64,000 bases of DNA. Source: Mycobacterium sp. 852014-52450_SCH5900713 (GTDB lineage: Bacteria > Actinomycetota > Actinomycetes > Mycobacteriales > Mycobacteriaceae). The notes below the pieces were generated by a model. It did not search any database. It was given only the letters and a program-made list of their open reading frames with translations, and was not told where the DNA came from. Shown here piece by piece: positions 8,356-16,617 of the stretch; within the stretch, counting starts at the first letter, position 1, and the number at the start of each line of letters is the position of its first letter. The translations under genes and the position numbers were made by a program. The stretch lies in assembly GCF_001667075.1 (NCBI RefSeq), contig NZ_LZIL01000044.1, forward strand, positions 1-64,000, in the 5' to 3' direction.

Positions 8356-9252
8356 TCAGCTGCCGTTTTCGCGGTTGGGTTGGATCCGCTGCCGCTGCAT
8401 GAGCGTGTTCACCAGCCGGGGACCGAACGTGTCGATCGCCTTCGCGGCGATCGCCATCCGCGGCGCGATCCGCACCGGCCGGGTGCGGGCGGCGGTCAGC
8501 ATCCATTCGGCGGCCTCTTCTGACGTGAGCGCGGGCATGCCCTCGTACGCCTTCGTCGGCGCGATCATCGGCGTGGCCACCAGCGGGTAGTACAGCGTCG
8601 TCGAATGCACACCCTTGCGCCCCCACTCGGTCTCCACGACGCGGCTTACCGCCGACAGCGCCGCCTTCGATGCGTTGTAGACCGCGAACAGCGGCGACGC
8701 CTCCGACAGCACCCCCCAGGTGGAGACGTTGATGATGTGGCCGTCGCCGCGTTCGAGCATGCCGGGCGCCAGCCCGCGGATCAGCCGCAGCGGCGAGTAG
8801 TAGTTGAGCGCGATCGTCCGCTCGACGTCGTGCCAGCGCTCCAGCGACTCCGCCAGCGGCCGGCGGATGGACCGGCCGGCGTTGTTGATCAGGATGTCGA
8901 CCCCGCCGAGCCGCTTCTCGACGTCGGCGACCAACGCGTCGACGGCGTCCATGTCGGAGACGTCGCACGGCAGGGACAGCGCGGTGCCGCCCGCCGTGGT
9001 GATCCGCTCCGCGAGCGCGTCGAGCAGTTCCTGTCGACGGGCGACGACGGCCACCGTCGCGCCCTGGCAGGCCAGCAGTTCGGCCGCGGCCTCGCCGATG
9101 CCCGACGACGCGCCGGTCAGCAGGATGCGCTTGCCGTTGAGGTCGACCGGCTTGATGGCGGGCCGGTTGATCAGCACCTGCGGGGCCATCGGGGGGCGCA
9201 TGGTGGCCAGGACCAGCTGATCGGTGATCCGGCGCAGGGGACTCTTGCTCAC
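8356..9252 (-). CDS. short-chain dehydrogenase/reductase (Rv0547c-like)
   Basis: A 298-aa classical SDR. The cofactor loop LTGASSGIGEAAA is near residue 45, NNAGRSIRRP follows, and the catalytic pair reads YNASK. It has an N-terminal ~35-residue extension and a basic C-terminal tail (QRQRIQPNRE). The substrate is unknown; lipid or sterol reduction is common in this subfamily. The palindromic repeat block lies just upstream of it. Confidence 0.88.
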   Translation of the reverse strand: MSKSPLRRITDQLVLATMRPPMAPQVLINRPAIKPVDLNGKRILLTGASSGIGEAAAELLACQGATVAVVARRQELLDALAERITTAGGTALSLPCDVSDMDAVDALVADVEKRLGGVDILINNAGRSIRRPLAESLERWHDVERTIALNYYSPLRLIRGLAPGMLERGDGHIINVSTWGVLSEASPLFAVYNASKAALSAVSRVVETEWGRKGVHSTTLYYPLVATPMIAPTKAYEGMPALTSEEAAEWMLTAARTRPVRIAPRMAIAAKAIDTFGPRLVNTLMQRQRIQPNRENGS

Positions 9253-9283
9253 GTGGGGAGTCTAGGGGCGCGCCCCGTGCCCC

Positions 9284-9343
9284 CGAACGTCACGCCAGCG
9301 TGACGTGGGCCGCCGAACGTCACGCCAGCGTGACGTGGGCCGC
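9284..9343. repeat. two tandem 30-bp units each with a 20-bp palindrome
   Basis: The palindrome ACGTCACGCCAGCGTGACGT (9-bp arms, CA centre) occurs at 9287-9306 and again at 9317-9336 inside a perfect 30-base direct repeat. It sits between the menB stop and the SDR start. It could act as a terminator for the menB operon or be a REP-like element; related copies lie at 12313-12363. Confidence 0.85.
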
Positions 9344-9358
9344 CGAGCGTCGGACCCG

Positions 9359-10261
9359 CTAGAAGTAGCGCGGGAACCGGCTCCAGTCCGGCGGCCGCTT
9401 CTCCAGGAAGGCGTCGCGGCCCTCGACGGCCTCGTCGGTCATGTAGGCCAGCCGGGTGGCCTCTCCCGCGAACAGCTGCTGGCCCACCAGCCCGTCGTCG
9501 AGCAGGTTGAAGGCGAACTTGAGCATCCGTTGCGCCTGAGGCGATTTGGCGTTGATCTCGGCGGCCCACTCGATTGCTGCCTTCTCCAGGTCGGCGTGGT
9601 CGATGACCGCGTTGACCGCGCCCATGTGGTGCATCTGCTCGGCGGTGTACGCGCGGCCGAGGAAGAAGATCTCGCGGGCGAACTTCTGGCCCACCTGACG
9701 CGCCAGATACGCACTGCCATAGCCGCCGTCGAAGCTGCCGACATCGGCGTCGGTCTGCTTGAACCGGGCGTGCTCGCGGCTGGCCAGGGTGAGATCGCAG
9801 ACCACGTGCAGGCTGTGCCCGCCGCCGGCCGCCCAGCCGTTGACCAGGCAGATGACCACCTTGGGCATGAACCGGATGAGCCGCTGCACCTCGAGGATGT
9901 GCAGCCTGCCGGCGCGGGCGGGGTCGACGGTCTCGGCGGTGTCGCCGCTCGCGTACTGGTAACCGCTGCGCCCCCGGATCCGCTGATCGCCGCCGGAGCA
10001 GAACGCCCAGCCGCCGTCTTTGGGCGACGGACCGTTGCCGGTCAGCAGCACCACGCCCACGTCGGGGGACATCCGCGCGTGGTCGAGCACCCGGTAGAGC
10101 TCGTCGACGGTGTGCGGCCGAAAGGCGTTGCGCACCTCGGGCCGGTCGAACGCCACCCGCACGGTCGCGTCGGTGACGTGCCGGTGGTAGGTGATGTCGG
10201 TCAGGTCGTCGAACCCGGCCACGGGCCGCCAGGCCTGGGCGTCAAAGGGATTGTCAGTCAA
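9359..10261 (-). CDS. menB: 1,4-dihydroxy-2-naphthoyl-CoA synthase MenB
   Basis: A 300-aa crotonase-fold enzyme that closes the second ring of the naphthoquinone by Dieckmann condensation of o-succinylbenzoyl-CoA. Visible family features are the oxyanion-hole segment GWAFCSGGDQRIRG, NGWAAGGGHSLHVVCD, and the catalytic region DADVGSFDGGYGSA. The start is a TTG. It lies 13 bases downstream of the F420-type reductase gene, so it is likely cotranscribed with that gene and the aldo/keto reductase. Confidence 0.94.
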   Translation of the reverse strand: MTDNPFDAQAWRPVAGFDDLTDITYHRHVTDATVRVAFDRPEVRNAFRPHTVDELYRVLDHARMSPDVGVVLLTGNGPSPKDGGWAFCSGGDQRIRGRSGYQYASGDTAETVDPARAGRLHILEVQRLIRFMPKVVICLVNGWAAGGGHSLHVVCDLTLASREHARFKQTDADVGSFDGGYGSAYLARQVGQKFAREIFFLGRAYTAEQMHHMGAVNAVIDHADLEKAAIEWAAEINAKSPQAQRMLKFAFNLLDDGLVGQQLFAGEATRLAYMTDEAVEGRDAFLEKRPPDWSRFPRYF

Positions 10262-10274
10262 GGGTTTCGAACTC

Positions 10275-10730
10275 CTATACCGGGTCCAGGCGGAACACTG
10301 CGCAGCGGCCGGCGAGGGCTTCGAACTCGTCGGGGCGCCCTTCGGTGACGAGCCCCGCCCGCTTCATGAAGCCGACGCCCGTCGGCACCTCGGTGGGGAA
10401 GAGTCGCAGGATCGGCCGCGCGTCGTCGGCGGACAGCTCGGCCATCCGTACCCTCTGGGCGTGACGGCCGCGCGCGATCGTGGCCTCACCGGCGGCCCGA
10501 ACGTTGGCCACCCAGTCGGCGCCCGGGAACCCGGCGACGACGTACTGCCGGCCGTCGACGGTCATGGGGGTCACCGGGGTTGAGCGGTCCGCGCCGGACT
10601 TGCGGCCGGTCACCGTCAGCACCACTGGGCTCTCGCCGCCGAAACTCATTCCCAGCCGCGACATCTGGATGAAGACCTTGTTGGCCGGCTTCAACCACCA
10701 CGGCGGCTTGATCGGTTTGCCGCTTCCCAT
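10275..10730 (-). CDS. nitroreductase/deazaflavin (F420)-dependent reductase family protein (DUF385)
   Basis: A 151-aa split beta-barrel protein of the Ddn/DUF385 family. It has the typical KPANKVF start, VVLTVTGRKSG, TPVTPMTVDGRQYVV and GFPGADWVANVRAAGEA. Such proteins bind F420H2 and reduce quinones or nitro compounds. Position directly upstream of menB (13-base gap) and 11 bases after the aldo/keto reductase suggests a redox partner function around menaquinone; this is inference. M. tuberculosis has vapBC3 at this place. Confidence 0.88.
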   Translation of the reverse strand: MGSGKPIKPPWWLKPANKVFIQMSRLGMSFGGESPVVLTVTGRKSGADRSTPVTPMTVDGRQYVVAGFPGADWVANVRAAGEATIARGRHAQRVRMAELSADDARPILRLFPTEVPTGVGFMKRAGLVTEGRPDEFEALAGRCAVFRLDPV

Positions 10731-10741
10731 AGGCAGCGACG

Positions 10742-11665
10742 TTACCTCTCAAAGGGCTCCGCGCCATGGGGCTGGGGTTCGGTTGTACCAACGGCGTCCA
10801 GCGTTTCCAGTGCTTCGGCATCGAGGGCGACGTCGGCCGCGGCAAGGTTTTCCTCGAGGTGCCCGACGGATCGCGTGCCCGGGATCAGCAATGTGTTCGG
10901 CGCGTGCGCCAGCAGCCACGCCAAGCCGACCTGGGCGCCCGTGACGCCGAGCGCACCGGCGATCTCGGCCACCGCAGGATGGTCGGCGACCTTCGGGAAG
11001 CCCGGAAACGACGAGCCCAGCGGGAAGTAAGGCACCCAGGCGACGCCCTCGGCCGCGCACAGGTCCAGCGTGGCTTCCTGTGAGCGGTCGAGCAGGCTGT
11101 AGGCATTCTGCACGCAGGCAATCCCCGCGGGCAACGCCCGCCGCACCACCTCGAGCGGCACGGCGCTGATGCCGATCGCGCCGATCTTGCCCTCGTCGCG
11201 CAGCGCGATCATCTCGGCGAGCTGGTCGTCGACGTCGACGACCTGGTCGCCCTCGGCGGCCACGCCGGGCCCCAGGTCCATGCGCCGCAGGTTGACCACC
11301 GGAACGCAGTCCAGACCGAGCTGGCGCAGGTCGTCCTCGACCGCGGCGCGCAGCTGCTCGGGCTTTTGTGCGGCGGCCAGGGGGATCGGTTGTTCGCCGG
11401 TGAAGCGCGCACCGACCTTGCTGACGATGACGAGGTCGTCCGGGTAGGGGGCCAGCGCCGCCCGGATCCGGCGGTTCACTTCGCCGGGGCCGTAGAACGA
11501 CGCGGTGTCGATGTGGTTGACGCCGAGGTCGACCGCGCGGCGCAGCACCGCGGCCGCATCCTCGGCAGACGGGGCCTCGAACAGCTGCATCGCGCCGTAG
11601 CCGATGCGGGCGACTGCCGACGCGCCAATGTTGCCCCGCCCGCCGGGTTGTGGTTTGTCCGTCAT
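10742..11665 (-). CDS. aldo/keto reductase
   Basis: A 307-aa AKR-fold oxidoreductase. The barrel motifs VNHIDTASFYGPGEVN (Asp, Tyr) and VIVSKVG (Lys) are clear. The position normally holding the fourth catalytic residue reads VVNLRRMD, with Asn where many AKRs have His, so specificity or rate may differ. The ATG at 11665 has a GGGAG site just upstream; the frame's earlier extension crosses the operators and is rejected. It is the first gene of the unit continuing into the F420-type reductase and menB, and diverges from a TetR gene. Confidence 0.9.
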   Translation of the reverse strand: MTDKPQPGGRGNIGASAVARIGYGAMQLFEAPSAEDAAAVLRRAVDLGVNHIDTASFYGPGEVNRRIRAALAPYPDDLVIVSKVGARFTGEQPIPLAAAQKPEQLRAAVEDDLRQLGLDCVPVVNLRRMDLGPGVAAEGDQVVDVDDQLAEMIALRDEGKIGAIGISAVPLEVVRRALPAGIACVQNAYSLLDRSQEATLDLCAAEGVAWVPYFPLGSSFPGFPKVADHPAVAEIAGALGVTGAQVGLAWLLAHAPNTLLIPGTRSVGHLEENLAAADVALDAEALETLDAVGTTEPQPHGAEPFER

Positions 11666-11694
11666 GGTGCTCCCTCGTGCCACACTGGAGAAAT

Positions 11695-11710
11695 GCGGAG
11701 GGTCCTCCGC
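11695..11710. promoter_or_regulatory. TetR operator 1 (GCGGAGG-GT-CCTCCGC)
   Basis: A perfect 7-2-7 palindrome lying 30 bases upstream of the aldo/keto reductase ATG. It shares its half-site with a second palindrome 35 bp away, as expected for autorepression by the divergent TetR protein. Confidence 0.75.
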
Positions 11711-11730
11711 TTGTTCGAGCCTAGCAGAAA

Positions 11731-11744
11731 CGGAGGAACCTCCG
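11731..11744. promoter_or_regulatory. TetR operator 2 (CGGAGG-AA-CCTCCG)
   Basis: A perfect 6-2-6 palindrome with the same half-site as operator 1. It contains the GGAGGA sequence that would serve as ribosome-binding site for the TTG start at 11747, so bound repressor would cover the start region of its own gene. Confidence 0.75.
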
Positions 11745-11746
11745 CT

Positions 11747-12295
11747 TTGGTCGAGATCCGATCGGACGCGCGCCGTAATCGTGAGCGGCTGCTCGAGGTG
11801 GCGACGGCGGCGTTCACCGCCGGCCAAGGGCGATCCGTGTCGCTCGAGGCCATCGCGCGCGAGGCCGGCGTCGGGATCGGCACGCTCTACCGCCACTTTC
11901 CGAATCGGGAGGCGCTCGTCGAGGCGGTCTATCGCGCCGAGCTCGCCGAAGTGGCCGCAACGGCCGACCGGCTACTCAAGCGGCATCCGCCCAAGGCCGC
12001 GCTGCGCCGCTGGATGGACCGCTACGCGTCATTCGTGGCCGCCAAGCGTGGCATGGCCGAGTCGCTGCAGGCGATCTTCGCCTCCGGCGCCATGCAGGCC
12101 GGCCAGACTCGTGACAGCATCGTCGGCGCCGTCGACCTGCTGTTGCGTGCGGGCGTCGAGGACGGCAGCCTGCGCCCCGACGTGCAGGCCGACGATGTGG
12201 TGTCCAGCCTGATTGGCATCTTCCTGGCCAGCGGCTCGCCCGAGCAGACGGGCCGCATGCTCGACCTGCTGGCGGCCGGCATCGCGACAAGCTAG
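11747..12295 (+). CDS. TetR family transcriptional regulator
   Basis: A 182-aa repressor. The N-terminal helix-turn-helix reads VSLEAIAREAGVGIGTLYRH with FPNREALVEAVY following; the C-terminal half is a ligand/dimer domain with an SBP56-like ML..LLAAGI ending. The frame also has an ATG at 11693, but that would put both palindromic operators inside the coding sequence; TTG at 11747 has a well-spaced GGAGGA and gives normal family length. It likely represses itself and the divergent aldo/keto reductase-DUF385-menB unit. The ligand is unknown. Confidence 0.88.
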   Translation: MVEIRSDARRNRERLLEVATAAFTAGQGRSVSLEAIAREAGVGIGTLYRHFPNREALVEAVYRAELAEVAATADRLLKRHPPKAALRRWMDRYASFVAAKRGMAESLQAIFASGAMQAGQTRDSIVGAVDLLLRAGVEDGSLRPDVQADDVVSSLIGIFLASGSPEQTGRMLDLLAAGIATS

Positions 12296-12312
12296 CCGGA
12301 TTTTTGCGCCCA

Positions 12313-12363
12313 ACGTCACGCTGGAGTGACGGCGCCCGGTGAGCGCCACGCTGGCGTGACGCT
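12313..12363. repeat. two palindromes of the ACGTCACGC family between convergent genes
   Basis: Two degenerate relatives of the 9287 palindrome lie here: ACGTCACGCTGGAGTGACG and GCGCCACGCTGGCGTGACGC. They sit between the convergent stops of the TetR gene and fadD8, a placement typical of bidirectional terminators. Confidence 0.75.
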
Positions 12364-12376
12364 CGGCGACACAAAC

Positions 12377-13978
12377 TCAGCCGACGGCGCGGCCGGCGCC
12401 CTCCCAGAACTGGGCGCGCACGGCCTTCTTGTCCGGCTTGCCCAGCGCGGTCACCGGCACCGACTCGACGACGATCACCTGCTTTGGCGACTGCACCGAA
12501 CCCTTGCGCTCCTTGACCGCGGACTGAATCTCGACGGTCACCCGCGCCACCGACTCCTCGTCGGAGGGATGGTCGGGTCGCAGCACGATCACCGCGGTGA
12601 CGGCTTCGCCCCACTTCTCGTCCGGCGTGCCGATCACGCACACCTGCGCGACGGCCGGGTGCTCGGCGACAACGTCCTCCACTTCCCGGGGGAACACGTT
12701 GAATCCGCCGGTGACGATCATGTCCTTGACCCGGTCCACGATGAACCAGAAGCCGTCCTCGTCCTCGCGGGCCATGTCACCGGTGTGCAGCCAGCCGTCC
12801 TTGAACGTCTTGGCCGTCTCCTCCGGCAGGTTCCAGTACCCGCCGCTCAGCAGTGGCCCGGACACGCAGATCTCACCGACCTCGCCCTGCGGCACCGGGT
12901 TGCCGTCGGCGTCCAGCAGTGCGGTGCGGGCGAACAGCGTGGGCCGCCCGCAGGAGGTCAGCCGCTTCTCGTCGTGGTCCTTCTTGGCCAGGTAGGAGAT
13001 GACCATCGGCGCTTCGGATTGCCCGTAGTACTGGGCGAAGATCGGCCCGAAGCGGCGGATGGCCTCGGCCAGCCGCACCGGGTTCATCGCCGAGGCGCCG
13101 TAATAGACCGTCTCCAGCGACGACAGGTCGCGGGTGTGCGAATCCGGGTGGTCCATCAGCGCGTAGATCATCGACGGCACCAGCATGGTCGCGGTGATCT
13201 TCTGCTCCTCGATCACCCGCAGCACCTCGGCCGGATCGAACTTGGTCAGCACGACCAGCTCGCCGCCCTTGATGATCGTCGGCACGAAGAACGCCGCACC
13301 GGCATGCGACAGCGGCGTGCACATCAGGAAGCGCGGGTTCTCCGGCCACTCCCACTCCGCGAGCTGAATCGTGGTCATCGTGGTGATCGACTGCGCGGTG
13401 CCCAGCACACCCTTGGGCTTGCCGGTGGTGCCACCGGTGTAGGCCATTCCGCCGATGTGATCGGGCGGAAGGTCGGCCGCCACCAACGGCTGCGGCGGAT
13501 ACTTCGCGGCCTCGGCCACCAGGTCCACCGCGGAATCACCCAGCGCTTCGGGGACCGGGCCGATGGTCAGCACCTGCTTGAGGCCGGGCACCTTCTCCAG
13601 CAGGCCCAGCGCCCGCTCGACGAACATCGGGTTGGGATCGATGATCAGCGACGTCACGCCGGCGTCGCCCAGCACGTAGGCGTGGTCGTCCAGGGAACCC
13701 AGCGGGTGCAGGGCCACGCGCCGGTAGCCCTGGGTCTGGCCGGCGCCGATGATCATCAGCACCTCGGGCCGGTTCAGCGACAGCAGCCCGACGGTCGCGC
13801 CGGTGCCCGCACCGAGCGCCTCGAAAGCCTGGATGTATTGGCTGATGCGCTCGGCGAGCTGTCCACCGGTCAGCGTGGTGTCGCCGAGATGCAACACCGG
13901 CTTGTTCTTGTTGCGCTTGAGCGCACCGACTGTCAGGTGTCCGGAATGAATGGGATGGCGCAGCAGATCGTCACTCAT
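12377..13978 (-). CDS. fadD8: fatty-acyl-CoA ligase FadD8-like
   Basis: A 533-aa ANL-superfamily ligase. Motifs: AYTGGTTGKPKGV (ATP P-loop), GYWNLPEETAKTF, WLHTGDMARED, DRVKDMIVTGGFNVFP hinge region, and a C-terminal lysine in ALGKPDKKAV. It probably activates a fatty or aromatic acid as CoA thioester; the substrate is unproven. Synteny with Rv0551c between the men genes and the Rv0552 homologue supports the name. It diverges from the amidohydrolase gene with about 66 bases between starts. Confidence 0.88.
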   Translation of the reverse strand: MSDDLLRHPIHSGHLTVGALKRNKNKPVLHLGDTTLTGGQLAERISQYIQAFEALGAGTGATVGLLSLNRPEVLMIIGAGQTQGYRRVALHPLGSLDDHAYVLGDAGVTSLIIDPNPMFVERALGLLEKVPGLKQVLTIGPVPEALGDSAVDLVAEAAKYPPQPLVAADLPPDHIGGMAYTGGTTGKPKGVLGTAQSITTMTTIQLAEWEWPENPRFLMCTPLSHAGAAFFVPTIIKGGELVVLTKFDPAEVLRVIEEQKITATMLVPSMIYALMDHPDSHTRDLSSLETVYYGASAMNPVRLAEAIRRFGPIFAQYYGQSEAPMVISYLAKKDHDEKRLTSCGRPTLFARTALLDADGNPVPQGEVGEICVSGPLLSGGYWNLPEETAKTFKDGWLHTGDMAREDEDGFWFIVDRVKDMIVTGGFNVFPREVEDVVAEHPAVAQVCVIGTPDEKWGEAVTAVIVLRPDHPSDEESVARVTVEIQSAVKERKGSVQSPKQVIVVESVPVTALGKPDKKAVRAQFWEGAGRAVG

Positions 13979-14044
13979 GGGGCAAGACTAGAACGTGTTG
14001 CAATTCCGGTCAGCCACCCCCTCGGAGCACTAGCATCCCTGCAC

Positions 14045-15649
14045 ATGGCGCAGGCAGATCTGGTCGTTACCGGAACCATCCTGACCGTCGACGACGCGCG
14101 GCCCACCGCCGAGGCGCTCGCCGTGGCCGACGGGCGCATCGTCGCCGTCGGCAGCCGCTCCGATGTGGCCATGCTGACCGGCCCCGAGACGCGGACCATC
14201 GACTTCGGCGAAGGCTGCGTCATGCCGGGATTCGTTGAGGCGCACGGCCATCCGCTGATGGAGGCCTTGGCGCTGTCGGACCGCATCGTCGACATCCGGC
14301 CGGTCACCATACGAGAAGCCGACGACGTCGTCGGCGCCGTCCGCCGTGAGGTCGCCGCCAGGGGAGCGGCCGGCGCCTACCTGAACGGCTGGGACCCGCT
14401 GCTGCAGTCCGGGTTGCCCCAGCCGACGCTGGCCTGGCTCGACGAGATCGCGCCGAACGGGCCGTTGATCATCATCCACAACTCCGGGCACAAGGCCTAT
14501 TTCAATTCGCCCGCCGCACGGCGCGCCGGCCTGACCCGTGACACCCCCGATCCCAAGGGCGCCCGGTTCGGCCGCGACGCGCACGGCGAGCTGGACGGCA
14601 CGGCCGAGGAGACCGGCGCGGTGTTCCCGCTGCTGGCCGGGGCCATCGCGCCCGGCGACTATCCGGCGATGCTGCTCGCCGAATGCGCGCGGCTCAACCG
14701 CGCCGGCCTGACCACCTGCTCCGAGATGGCCTTCGACCCGGCGTTCGGGCCGGTGGTCGAGCGGCTCCGCGACCAGCTGACGGTCCGGCTGCGCACCTAC
14801 GAGATCTCCAATCCGCAGATGCGCACCGACGCCACCCCCGGCCAGGGCGACGACATGCTGCGCCAGGTCGGCATCAAGATCTGGGTAGACGGCTCCCCGT
14901 GGGTCGGCAACATCGCCCTGTCCTTCCCGTACCTGGATACCGACGCCACCCGCACCATCGGGGTGCCGCCCGGCTCCTGCGGCCACGCCAACTACACCCG
15001 CGAGCAGCTCAGCGAAATCGTCGGCGCCTACTTCCCGCTGGGCTGGCCGATGGCCTGCCACGTGCAGGGCGATGCCGGGGTGGACACCATCCTCGATGTC
15101 TACGAGGAGGCGCTGCACCGCCACCCGCGCGACGACCATCGGCTGCGGCTCGAGCACGTCGGCGCCATCCGGCCCGAGCAGCTGCAGCGCGCCGCCGACC
15201 TCGGGGTCACCTGCAGCATCTTCGTCGACCAGATCCACTACTGGGGCGACATCATCGTCGACGGCCTGTTCGGCCCCGAACGCGGATCCCGTTGGATGCC
15301 AGCCGGTTCCGCGGTCGCCACCGGCATGCGCATCTCGTTGCACAACGACCCCCCGGTCACGCCCGAGGAGCCGTTGCGCAACATCAGCGTGGCCGTGACG
15401 CGCACGGCGCCCAGCGGCCGGGTACTGGCGCCCGAGGAGCGGTTGACGGTCGAGCAGGCCATCCGCGCGCAGACCATCGACGCGGCGTGGCAGTTGTTCG
15501 CCGACGACGTCATCGGCTCGCTGGAGGTGGGCAAGTACGCCGACCTGGTGGTGCTGTCGGCCGATCCGCGGACCGTGCCGCCCGAGGAGATCGCCGACCT
15601 GGAGGTGCGCGCGACGTTCCTGGCGGGCCGCCAGGTCTACGGCCGGTGA
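14045..15649 (+). CDS. amidohydrolase family protein (Rv0552-like)
   Basis: A 534-aa metal-dependent hydrolase of the YtcJ-like amidohydrolase group. The first metal motif reads GFVEAHGHP (HxH), a Lys-type metal ligand is not obvious, QGDAGVDTILDVYE and RLEHVGAI supply later histidines, and HNDPPVTP gives the final Asp. The C-terminal composite domain has LEVGKYADLVVLSADP. A much longer open frame upstream overlaps fadD8 antisense and is ignored. Its stop overlaps the menC GTG. Confidence 0.88.
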   Translation: MAQADLVVTGTILTVDDARPTAEALAVADGRIVAVGSRSDVAMLTGPETRTIDFGEGCVMPGFVEAHGHPLMEALALSDRIVDIRPVTIREADDVVGAVRREVAARGAAGAYLNGWDPLLQSGLPQPTLAWLDEIAPNGPLIIIHNSGHKAYFNSPAARRAGLTRDTPDPKGARFGRDAHGELDGTAEETGAVFPLLAGAIAPGDYPAMLLAECARLNRAGLTTCSEMAFDPAFGPVVERLRDQLTVRLRTYEISNPQMRTDATPGQGDDMLRQVGIKIWVDGSPWVGNIALSFPYLDTDATRTIGVPPGSCGHANYTREQLSEIVGAYFPLGWPMACHVQGDAGVDTILDVYEEALHRHPRDDHRLRLEHVGAIRPEQLQRAADLGVTCSIFVDQIHYWGDIIVDGLFGPERGSRWMPAGSAVATGMRISLHNDPPVTPEEPLRNISVAVTRTAPSGRVLAPEERLTVEQAIRAQTIDAAWQLFADDVIGSLEVGKYADLVVLSADPRTVPPEEIADLEVRATFLAGRQVYGR

Positions 15650-16617
15650 CGCCCACGCTCGACGACCTATTGGACCGCCTGCACGTGGTCGCGTTGCCGA
15701 TGCGGGTGCGGTTCCGCGGCATCACCACCCGGGAGGTCGCGCTCATCGAGGGCCCCGCGGGTTGGGGGGAGTTCGGGGCCTTCCTGGAGTACGCGCCGCC
15801 CGAGGCCGCGCACTGGCTGGCCGCGGGCATCGAGGCCGCCTACCGCCCGCCGCCGCAGCCGCGGCGGGACCGCATCCCGATCAACGCCACCGTCCCGGCC
15901 GTCGACGCCGCCCGGGTGGGCGAGGTGCTGGCCCGGTTCCCCGGCGCCCGCACGGCCAAGGTGAAGGTCGCCGAGCCGGGCCAGACGCTGGCCGACGACG
16001 TCGAGCGGGTCAACGCGGTGCGCGAACTCGTGCCGACCGTGCGGGTGGACGCCAACGGCGGCTGGACCGTCGAGCAGGCGGTGCGGGCAGCCACCGCGCT
16101 GACCGTCGACGGCCCGCTGGAATACCTCGAACAACCATGCGCGACCGTCGACGAGCTCGCCGCCCTGCGCGCGCGGATCGACGTGCCGATCGCCGCCGAC
16201 GAAAGCATCCGCAAGGCGGACGACCCGCTCGCCGTGGTCCGCGCCGGCGCCGCCGACATCGCGGTGCTGAAAGTCGCCCCGCTGGGCGGCGTTGCGGCCA
16301 TGCTTGCGATCGCCGCGCAGATCGACATTCCGGTCGTGGTCTCCAGCGCGATCGACTCGGCGGTCGGCATCAGTCATGGCCTGGCCGCCGCGGCGGCCCT
16401 CCCGGTGCTGAGCCACGCGTGCGGGCTCGGCACCGGCGGGCTGTTCGTAGCGGACGTGGCCGACGTTGCCTCCCCCGTCGACGGCACCCTGGCGGTCGGG
16501 CCGGTCACCCCCGACCCAGCCCGGCTGCGGGACCTCGCCGCGCCCGCGGAGCGGCGGCAATGGTGGATCGACCGGGTCAGGGCCTGCCACGCACTCCTTG
16601 TACCGTCGTCCGAGTGA
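15646..16617 (+). CDS. menC: o-succinylbenzoate synthase MenC
   Basis: A 323-aa enolase-superfamily dehydratase making o-succinylbenzoate. Catalytic barrel residues appear in order: KVKVAEPG (Lys pair), VRVDANGGW (metal Asp), YLEQPC (Glu), AADESIRKADD (Asp/Glu), and VLKVAPLGG (Lys). The GTG start overlaps the previous stop as GTGA, and its own stop overlaps the start of bpoC, so translation is coupled across the unit. Confidence 0.94.
   Translation: MTPTLDDLLDRLHVVALPMRVRFRGITTREVALIEGPAGWGEFGAFLEYAPPEAAHWLAAGIEAAYRPPPQPRRDRIPINATVPAVDAARVGEVLARFPGARTAKVKVAEPGQTLADDVERVNAVRELVPTVRVDANGGWTVEQAVRAATALTVDGPLEYLEQPCATVDELAALRARIDVPIAADESIRKADDPLAVVRAGAADIAVLKVAPLGGVAAMLAIAAQIDIPVVVSSAIDSAVGISHGLAAAAALPVLSHACGLGTGGLFVADVADVASPVDGTLAVGPVTPDPARLRDLAAPAERRQWWIDRVRACHALLVPSSE

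Noticed and set aside
12326-14044. Long in-frame extension ahead of the amidohydrolase gene
   Set aside because: It is antisense to fadD8 and shows no coding signature; the ATG at 14045 begins the conserved domain.
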